From Archegozetes longisetosus (taxonomy: Eukaryota > Arthropoda > Arachnida > Sarcoptiformes > Trhypochthoniidae): a stretch of 64,000 bases of DNA. The notes below the pieces were generated by a model, which ran no database searches, was not told the DNA's origin, and saw nothing but the letters and a program-made list of their open reading frames with translations. The stretch covers positions 6,487,180 to 6,551,179 of the forward strand of contig JAEMBT020000009.1 in assembly GCA_018873245.2 (NCBI GenBank), written 5' to 3'. The stretch's first letter is position 1. The number at the start of each line of letters is the position of its first letter. A program made the translations under genes and the position numbers. Shown here piece by piece: positions 50,542-61,124 of the stretch.

Positions 50542-53500
50542 TTACAGTTTTGATACGTGATTATTATCATTATTATTATTACTATTATTGAAATGCTTCA
50601 ATTCTTTGACGGGTTTAGGACTGAAGACTAAGCTAAACAAGTTAGTGAACGGACCCTCGATCAGTATATAGAAAATATAAGCCAGAATTGTATCATAAAT
50701 CAAGTCGACGACAAAATGTTCTAGCTATAGACATAAAAGTTTAGTATTTATTATCAATTTATTTTTATTATATTCATAAATAACTTATTTACCATTAGCT
50801 TATCGGTCATCACATAAACATCTCTAACAGTAAATATACGATGTATTACAACCAAGTAGTGGAATAAATAGATGCCAAAAGAAAGTCGAGCCATAGGTTG
50901 AAATCCACGCCATGAGAGCAATTGATTTAAATATCCTTAACGTCAAATTTTGGAAAATTATTAATTTATAAAAATAAGAAATTTTCCAAATTTAACTATC
51001 AACTTATGAATAATTTAACTAATCCTAACCTCCTCTTCCCGTACAGCAGGCGTATATAATCCACGCAAACCCTAGACTAAAAAATAACTTTCCAACTGAA
51101 TGCCAGAGTAATACACTCCAAAGTGGGGCTGATCTATCTAATCTCCAAAAGCTATTGTGCCAGAAATAGACAGTTAGAACCATAACTGTCGATATAATCC
51201 AAAACAATCTCTCCTGCATTCGACTGAAAGATATTTCTTTTCTCATAAGATATCCAAACGAGATACCGACGAAAAAACTGGTCAAATAATTATTAGAAGT
51301 CAAGTGGTACCATGTGAACGATTTGGAATTACTGAATATGACTGATTCGAGTTCCCATATTTGTAAATAAGATTTTATGCCAAATAATATATGTGGAGCA
51401 ATACTGGCAAAACAGCCCATAATTATAACTGAGATTATAGCACAGAGACCAAGAATGGGTTTCTTAAAATATGTTATTACAAAAATTGGTGCTATTATTG
51501 TTAATTGTAGTAATGCTGATAAGAACCAAGTCGGAGGATTGCACTGAAAATTTTGAATAAAGATTATTCATTCTCATAAAGAACTTTTTATGATAGTTGA
51601 CATTCATTTTGAATAGTTTGAATCTTGAAAATATTTATATATTTAATTATTTTAAATTCAAGATATCTTATTTGAGTGGATAATATTTATGCATGAAATA
51701 AATCAACCAGAAAACTCACTCTTTGATTTGCCAATTCGCTCATATTTTCACTGAAGTTAGTTATGAAAAGAAGGCTTTTGAGCAAAACATATGGATCTTT
51801 ACAGGGAGGTAGAATCCAATTAATGCCAGTATCCCAAATCGGTCCGTCACCAGAAAATGGAAATAAATAATAGAAAAATATTGATCCAAACATCAGTACC
51901 GAAAATTTGATATACCGCTGAAATAAAAATACTAAATAATTGAAGCGGCCCTTTGACTTTTCCAATTTTCTCAATAATCCATACGATAGTAGAAAACCGC
52001 TAAAAATGAATTGTGATTATTTTTCTCAATTCAACTGAGAACTGGTTAATCAAACCTTAATGTAAACAACACATCAAGAACTAGTGGGCTTCTGACGAAA
52101 ACATATTTGTTATCCTCGTATATTTTGAACATTATTTCGCTAAAGACTTTCTTTAATGATATCACTCCTATTGATGTTGTCAACGAATATAAGTGCCCGA
52201 TGTGGACGTTGATTATTACAAGTAGTCTTATTGTGTCGAGTGCTTCGAATTTAGCATTTTCAGCAAATAGTAACCGAGTATTTTTTATGATTGAGAACGA
52301 AAACCACAAATTATTGATTTGTGCTGAAGGCTCTGAAACTTTTTCGGGAATTTCAAACCCTTTCCGATTGTTATAAATCTCCAGACCAGTACTCAGTAAG
52401 ACTAATACTGTTAAGACTGTTAGTATTACACTAGAAACGAAATATAAGTTTTTGAAAATTTTTACGATTTACTATCATAATTGTTTGGAATAACTTTACA
52501 TTGAAGTCAATTCCCATTTATCCAAAGTTTTTACTTCATTTTTGACATAACATTTAGGACCTACTTCTAGCGGGAATTTTGTAATCGGCTGAAAGACTGA
52601 ATTTAAATGTTAAGTCATTTTCAAACAATCTATTTATTCAATATAAAAATATTGATGGGTTAACTTGTCTCGAGCACAGTTTAATATAAAGTTTGACTCA
52701 CTTTTATTAAGCATATCTTCAATTTCATATGCACTACAATCATGTGGTACGCATATTCCCAACCGATAAACAGTACCATTTGATAGATTTAATGTTTCAA
52801 CCAGACTCTTAACTGTAGACAATTTATGTAGATTGTAATTACTTAGAAAACCAAATTGCTGATTGGCGATAGGATCTTCTTCTTTAAGGGAACTCATTGA
52901 AGGGAAGGGCATTATCACTTTCATTAAACAATACTGTCCTTTGATTATTGGATTGTTATTTTCACTTTTGGGACTTTCTATGTTTAGACATTCATCATAA
53001 TCACCAAAACTTGATGATATACCTTCAGCAAAACCAGGTGGTATGAAACGACCATTAGAGTCAAGGACTGAAATTCAAAAGACCAATTAATTGCTTAGAG
53101 CTATACCATTGTTGATATAATTGTTTTGTCAAAATGATATCTATTTTTGTTATTTAGTAATTATCGAAGTCTTTTTTCTTGAAGTAAATGTACAGTGTTA
53201 AATTAATAGCTGAACTAGCTTTAACACATGTCGTTATTGTAAGTCTCACTCGTATGCAAACTCCGTTGTTTACTTATAAACACTGTTAGTCATTATTATT
53301 TTCAATGATAAAACAAGTGGTTTTTAGAATGAACCCTTGGTTTCTTAAAATGCATTGTTATAAAAGGTGATTGATAATAGTGACAAAATTGAAATAGCAC
53401 CAAAACAGATGATTCGTGTGAATTGCATTTTCACTATAGATATTATCATGCAGTGAGAAACTTAGTCCACAACTCATTTCCCCCCATAAGGATTATACCC

Positions 53501-55258
53501 CCGTTCGAGTATACAATTTTAATACAGTCTATTTCCCGTCATTGGCTCGTTTATTGTAGTTAAGGGGGTATAACCCTTATGGAGGAAAATGGGTTGTGAA
53601 CTAAGTCTCTCACTGTATGATAATACCTATAGTTTTGGAATTCAGGAATTTCCAAACAAACATGTTGACTTAGGATTTAAGGGATTTCAAGTTTTATTTA
53701 TCATGAATGCAGATTATTTGAAGTTAAAATAGGAAATATAATCATTAAATAATGAAATACAAGTTACTTAATAAAATTAAACTAATATAGTATTTAATGA
53801 TCTAATTTAACCCCCTTCGTCACAACTTAACTTCCGAAAACGTAAAATGTTATCCCACGCTTTTTACACTTTATATCTGTTCTAGGTTAGTCCTGATGCT
53901 TTACAAATCAAAGTTAACCCTTGTTTTCGAAGTTTCAATCAAATAATTAATTAATTTGTAGTTATTATCTGCTACAGCGTCATCAATGATTCAAGTTGCT
54001 AGAAGCGAAATTACAGCACTGCGACACATATAGTAAACACGAAGCACTGCGATGTCAAGGGGAATTTTTGTCCTCAAAATGATGTGTTGCCAGAAAATTT
54101 TTTTAAAATAAAGTTATAAGTCTAAATTAATCAGGTTTTTTTTGTCATTCAAAGTCAGATATATGACTGAGGAATACCTAGATTTTCGATAAATTACGAT
54201 ATTTTGTTGATTTTTACGAGATTTTTAAAGTAAACCTGGGAAAATTTTACCCCACAGTTGTGACGAAAGGTTAAATTAAAGAAGGCTTGAAGTTGAACTT
54301 GTGCCATGAATTTTTTTCCTAAATTGATCTTATTTTATCATTTTAAAACGTCAATCAAATAACTTAATGTTAGCTAATTTATTTATATATGTTGATTTCG
54401 TTAACTCCTGAGAGAAAATGCCCTTCAATTCAATCGTAAAAAAAGGTACTGGTATTTTGATTTATTTGAAAACATAATTAATTTCTATTAAGTAATACAG
54501 TCTGACCTGGTTATTGGCAACTGGTCGATGGATAGAAAATAAGTTATCTATAACCAGGTTTGCCTATAACCGAGTTGCCGATAACCAAGTCAGACTATAG
54601 TGAAAATTCAAGAGTCGTTCAACGTAAGCGTTTAATAGGAAAACATTCTTGACATTCATTAATTTAAAGTCCCTAACTATTTCTCAACATGTTTTCTGTA
54701 CATGCAAACCACTTCAAGTTTTCTCGTAATTACTTAAATCCCTGGATAACTTTTTCAAGTTTGTATCTCAACTCTAAACTTACATTTAAGAGCCCAAAAG
54801 TCTAATTTTCTCAATGATGATAGGATTCTGAACAACGCTGTTGAACATTGAGATGACCAATGAATATCGATTTCGGATAAAAACTCCAAAAACTCTAATC
54901 CTGCTCTTCCATCAGTTGTAAATAAAGATCTTAAGGCATTCCGAGCACTTCTGGCCAAATCAAAAGTTTGATTAATGTGTTTAACGTGTTTAGTGATGGT
55001 GACATTTTTTGCTTCCTTATGAATAAGCTTGACTTTTTCTAAAAAACTTGGCTTCTCTTCGCAATCATTATCCTCAATGAGTTCATTACTATCGTAATCA
55101 TCAGTGTCATTATAACCATTCTCAGAATCATTGATGGAAGTTTCGTTTTCATACTCATAATCACTCTCCGTACCATTTTCACTACTTCTCGCAACATTAT
55201 TATAAAAAAATAAAGCTAACAGACAAATATACAACAACTTCATTAAAATTTTGGACAT
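50542..55258 (-). CDS. Gene C': NRF-6-like membrane acyltransferase, paralog of C, 8 exons, 810 aa
   Basis: Exons in transcript order: 54784-55258, 52702-53067, 52500-52596, 52056-52430, 51720-51999, 51030-51543, 50793-50935, 50542-50724. Exon lengths equal those of gene C except exon 5 (one codon shorter) and exon 8 (one codon longer, in the poly-Asn run). The spliced frame is open. Domains are as in gene C: signal peptide MSKILMKLLYICLLALFFYN, NRF domain (FWALK, GDYDECLNIE, GICVPHDCS), acyltransferase-3 helices (ALDTIRLLVIINVHIGHLYS), C-terminal Ser-Lys-Leu. At sites where C and C' differ in exon 6, C' keeps the residue shared with D and E (STVMVLT, SKSFTWYH). Intron 1 is 1716 bp against 400 bp in C because of MITE insertions. 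Confidence 0.88.
53433..53633. mobile_element. Foldback MITE, 201 bp, in intron 1 of C'
   Basis: Arms of about 70 bases (actatag.tattatcat.cag onward, through ttatacccc) are inverted around a loop of about 60 bases. It is absent from intron 1 of gene C. Target duplication is unclear. Confidence 0.8.
53811..54270. mobile_element. piggyBac-type MITE, 460 bp, TTAA-flanked
   Basis: TTAA occurs at 53807-53810 and 54271-54274. Inside are inverted ends reading C-run then TTCGTCACAACT on the left and AGTTGTGACGAA on the right. TTAA duplication with C-rich ends is characteristic of piggyBac relatives. No transposase frame is present, and it is absent from gene C. Confidence 0.75.
54498..54597. mobile_element. 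pogo/Tigger-like MITE, 100 bp, TA-flanked
   Basis: Inverted ends of about 28 bases (.AGTCTGAC.TGGTTAT.GGCA) are flanked by TA (54496-54497 and 54598-54599). The CAGT..GAC..GGTTAT end resembles the pogo/Tigger group of Tc1/mariner elements. It is absent from intron 1 of gene C. Confidence 0.75.
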
Positions 55259-55568
55259 TTTATCTTTTTTTTACTTTATTTTCAATGAAAACTTTTACAC
55301 AAAATTAAGTACTAGCTAACTTTGCTAGCTTTCGACATAGAAATGATAAAATTTTGTACTAAAACGTGCGTAAACTTGTTTGCGAAGATGTAAACGCAAT
55401 GATTTTCAATGCCATTCAAGTGATCAACCAATAAATTATACATAAGACTATTTTCATTAAAAGCACTACTTAAGTATTTATTAAGAATTTTACATAATAT
55501 AAATTAAAAGTAGTTTTCCCTGAAATTCAAACACTAGCATCAAGTAGTTTATTGTAAACTGTAACTTA
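55259..55568. other. Spacer between C' and D
   Basis: 55259-55495 is the C' upstream flank shared with gene C. The remainder is the 3' flank of gene D, which includes a poly(A) signal. Genes C' and D are only 310 bp apart. Confidence 0.5.
55548..55553 (-). terminator. Poly(A) signal of gene D
   Basis: AATAAA on the minus strand, about 16 nt past the gene D stop codon at 55569. Confidence 0.45.
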
Positions 55569-58500
55569 TCACAACTTCGATATGTGACTATTATTGTTAA
55601 TATGTTGTGTTTGTTTAGTAGGACTGAAAATGACTTTAAATATATTAGTGAACGGACTTTCGATCAGTATGTAGAAAATATATGCCAGTATTACGTCGTA
55701 TGCTAAAATATCAACAAATAAGTGTTCCAACTGTTAAAGACAATTTAAAATTTTAGTTTCAATCCACAAACATATTAGTAGATTTATTTACCATCAGCTT
55801 ATCATTCATCACATATAGATCTTTAACAGTGAATATACGATGAACTACGACCAAGTGATGTATTAAATAAATACCGAATGATAGACGAGCCATAGGTTGA
55901 AATCCATGCCATGATAACATTTGATTAAAACATCCTTTTATTTAATTAACAGAAAAATTACTCAAATTTTTCCAAAAAGTTTTCCAAACAATTTATCAAC
56001 TAACTTATTGGTTATTGAACTGATACTAACCTCCTCTTCCTGTAGAGCAGGCATACATGATCCACGCAAATCCTAGACTGAAAAATAGTTTACCAACTGA
56101 ATGCCAGAGTAAAGCACTCCAGAGTGGGGCTGATCTATCTAATCTCCAAAAGCTATTGTGCCAAAAATAGACAGTTAGGATCATGACTGTAGACATAATC
56201 CAAAAGAAGTTCTCTTGCAATCGGTTAAACGAAGTCCCTTTTTTCATCAGATATCCAAAAGCTATACCAACGAAAAAACTAGTCGCATAGTTATTAGGGG
56301 TGTAGTGGTACCACGTAAACGATTTCGATAGACTAAATAGTACTGTTTCAAGTTCCCATATTTGTAGATAAGGCTTAAGTCCGAACAGTATTTGTGGTGC
56401 AATGCTTGCAAATACACCTAAGATAATTGCACTTAATATGGCAAAGAGTCCAAGTGTAGGTTTTTTGAAGTATAGTATTATGAAAAATGGTGCTATTATA
56501 GTCAATTGTAGTAATGATGCTAAAAACCAAGTCATCGGATGGCACTGGAAAACATTTAATTCATGATAAAATTATTCTTATTTTTATTATTTAAAGCAAA
56601 TTGTTTGAAGTATTTATTACTTTTTCGAGATTGAAGACATGCATATCACTGTTAAAGTTGTTTATGAAGAAAAAGTTTTCCATAAGAACTGATGGCATTT
56701 TACATCCATAGATAGTTAATTTGATACCTAAGTCCCAAACTGGTCCATCGCCGAAGAATGGGAGTAAATAACTCATAAGAATAGATGCAAAGGCCAGAAT
56801 CAAGAATCTTATCCATTTTTGAAATATAAAAAGAAAATAATTAAAACAGCCTCTTGTTTTCTCCAATTTCCTCAATAGTCCATACGATAGTAGAAAACCG
56901 CTAAAAATGGATTAAAATTAGTCTTTGCAATTCAATCGAAAAGTTGTTTAGTCAAACCTTAATGTAAATAAGATTTCGAGAATTATGGGGTTTCTGGCAA
57001 AAACGTATTCATTATCTTCATATACCATGGACGTTACTTTGCTGAAGATTTTTTTCAATCCTATCGAACCTGCAGATGTCGTTAACGAATACAAGTGTGT
57101 CACATGAACATTTACTATGACAAGAAGTCTTATTGTGTCGAGTGCTGCGAATCTCGTATTTTCAGAGAATAAAGACTTTGTATTTTTTATGATAGAAAAT
57201 GAAAGCCACAAATCGTTTATTCTTGTTGAAGGCTTTGAAATCTTTTCGGGAATTTCTAACTCTTTCCTATTGTTGTATATTTCGAAAGCAGTACTTATTA
57301 TAACTAAGAATGTTAGAGCTGTTAGTATTGAACTGTAAAGAAAGAAAAACTATTCAATATTTTAAGGAATCTAAAATTTGAAGTTAAACAAAGCTTTTTA
57401 CATTGAACTTGTTTCCCAATTATCCAATTTTTTCTCTTCATTTTTGATGTGGCATTTTGGACCAACTTCTATCGGAAATCGAAATATCGGATAAACGACT
57501 GAAAGAAGAAGATTAAAGCTTTTTATTGACTTGATATAGACGTTTGAATTATTTTAAGTATCAGTTGTTCTCCAACTACATAACTTTAAACAAATTAAAG
57601 ATCACGATGTTGTTAAACTTACTTTTATTGATCATATCTTCAATTTCATCTGCAGTACAAACATGTGGAACACAAATTCCAAAATGATAAATAGTACCAT
57701 TTGATAGATTTAGCCCCTCTATCATAGATTTAACTGAAGATAGTTTATGAATGTTATAATGATCAGCGAAACTAAATTCCTGTTTATCAACGGGTTCTCC
57801 CTCGTTGTATGAATCCACCGAAGGGTAGGGTAGTATCAAATTCAATAAGCAATACTGTCCTCTGATTATTGGATTATTGTTTTCATTTTTAGGACTTTCA
57901 ATGTTAAGACATTCATCGAATTCACCAAAACTTGATTGTATGCCTTCAGCAAAACCAGGTGGTGGGAAACGTCCTGCAGAGTCATAAACTAAAATTTAAA
58001 AGTAAAATACAATCTTTAGTTGTTTTATCATATCGTAAAAGTATCTTAAAAGAATTTGTTTCAGTTTTTCTATCAATAAATTGTAATCATTGTATGCCGT
58101 CTTTCAAATGAAAAGTTCAATCTATGGATATTAAGCTTTATTATGATGTCTCTCTTATGTTGCTGTAAATGATGCTCAGTAAAAGGTTAGTATTAGATTT
58201 AGAACAAAGCTATATTGACTTTACTCAAATCGAGAGGAAGTGTAATTCGAAACAATATAAGCCCTATTACTCAATGCCGAGTTCAATAAAAGACTTAATT
58301 TCACTTAGAAATATTTTTCTAAGATTAGATTATTTTCATGGATATTCATAACATACTCAGTTTTTTGTACCTTATTATACAGCACGATATATTAGAAGTT
58401 ATATGAAAAAACAGCTAATTCTTAACCTGATTTAGATTTTAGTTAGCGTAAAAATCTAGCTAAAAACACTGATTTTTTAATTATAAGACACGCTGAGTCA

Positions 58501-59669
58501 TTTTTTCATTTGGCGTGAAACCGTAAATCTTAATGTCGGTTATTTTCCTGAAAAAAGCTTCTCATGCCCTTCAAAAGAATTAGAGATCATTGAAAGGTGT
58601 CTAAATTTGTTGAGTAGGGCGAAGATTCATATCTTATTAGAAAAATGATTCAATATTGGGAAATAGAGATTGAGAAAACATCATTTCGAAATTCTCTTCA
58701 TATAAAATAATAGAAAAGTTTAACTTTATTGTACTTGATTCAATTTAATATGACCTAACTACTTTTAGTTATTGGATAAATATGAACATTATTTTTGAAG
58801 AGCCTTGTATTTAAAATTATGAGTATAAATAGAATTGAACACTAGTTTAAAAGTGAAAGGAAATTGAGATTATTAAAAGGTTTATAACTAATTCTACTAT
58901 TCACTTCCTTATCAAGCTTTTAGCTTGACTTCAGTCCAGATTCATATGAATCCGAGTTAACACTAATTTTGCTTTTATAAATAAAACTTATCAAAGACTT
59001 ATATTTATTATCATATTATTTTGCCATAAGTTAACGGTTGAATAGTTAAATGAAATTAAAACTTATTTGTACATATCTAAATGTATACCGTTTGATATTT
59101 TAGTATTAAACATAAGGCTCTTCCTCATGGATATTCTTCATTATCTCAAAGTTTTCAACTTTAGACTTACATTTAAGAGCCCACAAATCAAACTTTCTCA
59201 TCGCTGAAACAACCCTGAATAGAGCTGAGGAACATTGAGATGACAATTGAAGATCAATTTCAGATAAAAATTCCAAAAACTCTAATCCTGCTCTTCCGTC
59301 AGTAGGAAACAAAGTTTGCAGTACCGTCTGGACATTTTTGATCAATTCAAAGGTTTCATTAATATGATTTACTCGTTTTTTGAGAGTATAATTTTTTCCT
59401 TCGCTGTGTATGATTTTCAGTCTCTCTATAAAGCTTTGTTTTTCTTCGCAATCATTGTCTTCAATGACTTCACCGTAATCGTAATCATCAGTTGAATTTG
59501 ACTTGAGTCCACTTTCAGCATGATTAGTTTCACTAAAAGTTTGGTTTTGGTTTTCATTTTCATAGTCAATACTGGTCTCAGTATTATTTTCACTACTTTT
59601 CACAAGATTGTTAAAAATAAATAAAGTTAATAAACAAATAGAGCATAGTCTTGATAAAATGTTAAACAT
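55569..59669 (-). CDS. Gene D: NRF-6-like membrane acyltransferase, 8 exons, 811 aa
   Basis: Exons in transcript order: 59171-59669, 57623-57988, 57402-57498, 56958-57332, 56621-56900, 56031-56544, 55792-55934, 55569-55730. The spliced frame is open. It has a signal peptide after MFNILSRLCSICLLTLFIFN and an acidic linker with several N-glycosylation sites. The NRF domain (LWALK, GEFDECLNIE, GQYCLLNL, GICVPHVCT, VGPKCHIKN) leads into the acyltransferase-3 domain (ALDTIRLLVIVNVHVTHLYS; GIYLIHHLVVVHR). C-terminal HISKL. Exon lengths 2, 3, 4, 6 and 7 are identical to C and C', so D and C are close paralogs that predate the segmental duplication. Intron 1 is 1182 bp with no recognised insertion. 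Confidence 0.88.
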
Positions 59670-60063
59670 TTTTTAGACGAAAATCATTGATCTAGGATTA
59701 AAAGCATAGAGAAAATAAATAAAGCTTATGCGAAGCTGATGCGAATAAAAGTAAAACTTTATTTAAAATCTTGCATAACATATATAAACCAGTTTACAGT
59801 AAAAGGGCGTGAGTGAAGTTCAATGCCGTTCAGGCTATCGTATCCTCTTCTATTCAGCGCATAACATACTCTTCCATAGAAGTCAATTGCGTAATAAACT
59901 TTTCCTGGAGAGGTTTTTCCTAAAACTACCTCTTATTGCAATCTATTTAGTATTCAATGCATACACTAGAAAATCTCAATCTTCAAAATCCCTACAATTG
60001 AGTGCTTTGTTCAAATTAGGAAAGTTTACAAATAGACAGTATTTTAAAGTTTAAATAAAATAG
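59670..60063. other. Spacer between D and E
   Basis: 394 bases containing the gene D promoter side and the gene E 3' flank. An 81-codon plus frame at 59809-60054 lacks any recognisable feature and overlaps where promoter sequence is expected. Confidence 0.35.
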
Positions 60064-61124
60064 TTATAACTTTGACATTTGGCTTTCTTTGTTATAGTTT
60101 TCAACAGGCTTTTTGATGGGTCTGCCTTTTTCACTCATTAGGACTTCGAAAATGTTAGTCAACGGACTTTCAACTAATATGTAGAGAATATAAGCCAAAA
60201 GTGTGTCTATCATCAGATCAATCACTATGTTTTGAAACTGCAAATGAAAAAAAGTTTCAAAGTTTTAGTTTGTTTTTTACTAAACACTACATGATTAAAG
60301 ACATAACTGGTTTACCATTAGCTTATCAGTCATCACATAAACCTCTCTTATGGTAAATATGCGGTAGAAGACAGTCGTGTAATGAAGTAAATAAATGCCG
60401 AAAGAAAGTCGAGCCACAGGTTGAAAGCCATGCCAAGATAAGAATCGATTCAAAATTCCTTTAAATGAATTAAAGAAGCTTGAGAACATTTCCATAAAAT
60501 TTTACTGAAATTATTTAGTCAATGCACTTATTATGTGACTAAAATTTATGTAAAAAGTTAATACGATTTCTAAGATTTTTATAGAGGTTATTCAAAATCA
60601 CAATGCTTACCTCCTCTTCCAGTACAACACGCGTAGAGAATCCAACAAAATCCTGAACTGAAAAATAGTTTTCCGATTGAATGCCAAAGTAAAGCACTCC
60701 AAAGGGGGGCTGATTTATCTAATCTCCAAAAGCTATTGTGCCAAAAATAAACAGTTAGAATCATAGTTATGGAGAGAATCCAAAACAATATCTCTTGGAG
60801 TCGAGTGAAAAGTATTTTTCTTTTCATAAGATATCCGAAAGCTATGCCAACGAAAAAACTGGTCGCATAAACATTAGGCGTGTTGTGATACCATTTGAAA
60901 GATTTGGAAATACTGAATAAGACCGTCTCGAGTTCCCAAATTTGAAGGTAAGGCTTTATACCGAATAGAACTTGCGGCGAAATACTTGCGAATAGACTTA
61001 TTATTATTGCAGTGATTATGGCATAAAGACCCAGAATAGGTTTCTTAAAATAAGTTATTATAAAAATTGGTGCTATAATCATGAGCTGTAGTAATGTTGA
61101 TAAGAACCAGGTCGGAGAATTACA
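60064..61124 (-). CDS. Gene E: NRF-6-like acyltransferase, last three exons only
   Basis: Exons 60611-61124, 60316-60458 and 60064-60237 correspond to exons 6, 7 and 8 of the family, with identical lengths for 6 and 7 (514 and 143 bp) and good splice sites (donors gtaagc and gtaaac; acceptors ttttcag, aaag and tgcag). They encode the C-terminal half of the acyltransferase-3 domain (VYFWHNSFWRLDKSAPLWSA; GIYLLHYTTVFYR) and end QMSKL. No exon 1-5 match exists between 61125 and 64000. Either the upstream exons lie beyond the window across an intron over 2.8 kb, which is longer than in any sibling, or this is a 3' fragment. The open frame without lesions favours a live gene or a recent truncation. 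Confidence 0.72.

Larger units (their letters stand above)
38551..55495. repeat. Segmental duplication, unit 2
   Basis: Right copy, about 16.9 kb against 14.8 kb in unit 1. Order: gene B intron 1 end, decayed gene B exon 1, gene B upstream flank, ABCG pseudogene, gene C'. It lacks the 2.86-kb LINE block of unit 1 and has gained several transposons, listed separately. It ends at ttaagaattttacata near 55495, where gene C/C' flank homology stops and gene D's 3' flank begins. Confidence 0.9.

Noticed and set aside
59809-60054. 81-codon plus frame between genes D and E
   Set aside because: No signal, domain or homolog is recognisable, and it occupies the expected promoter region of gene D.
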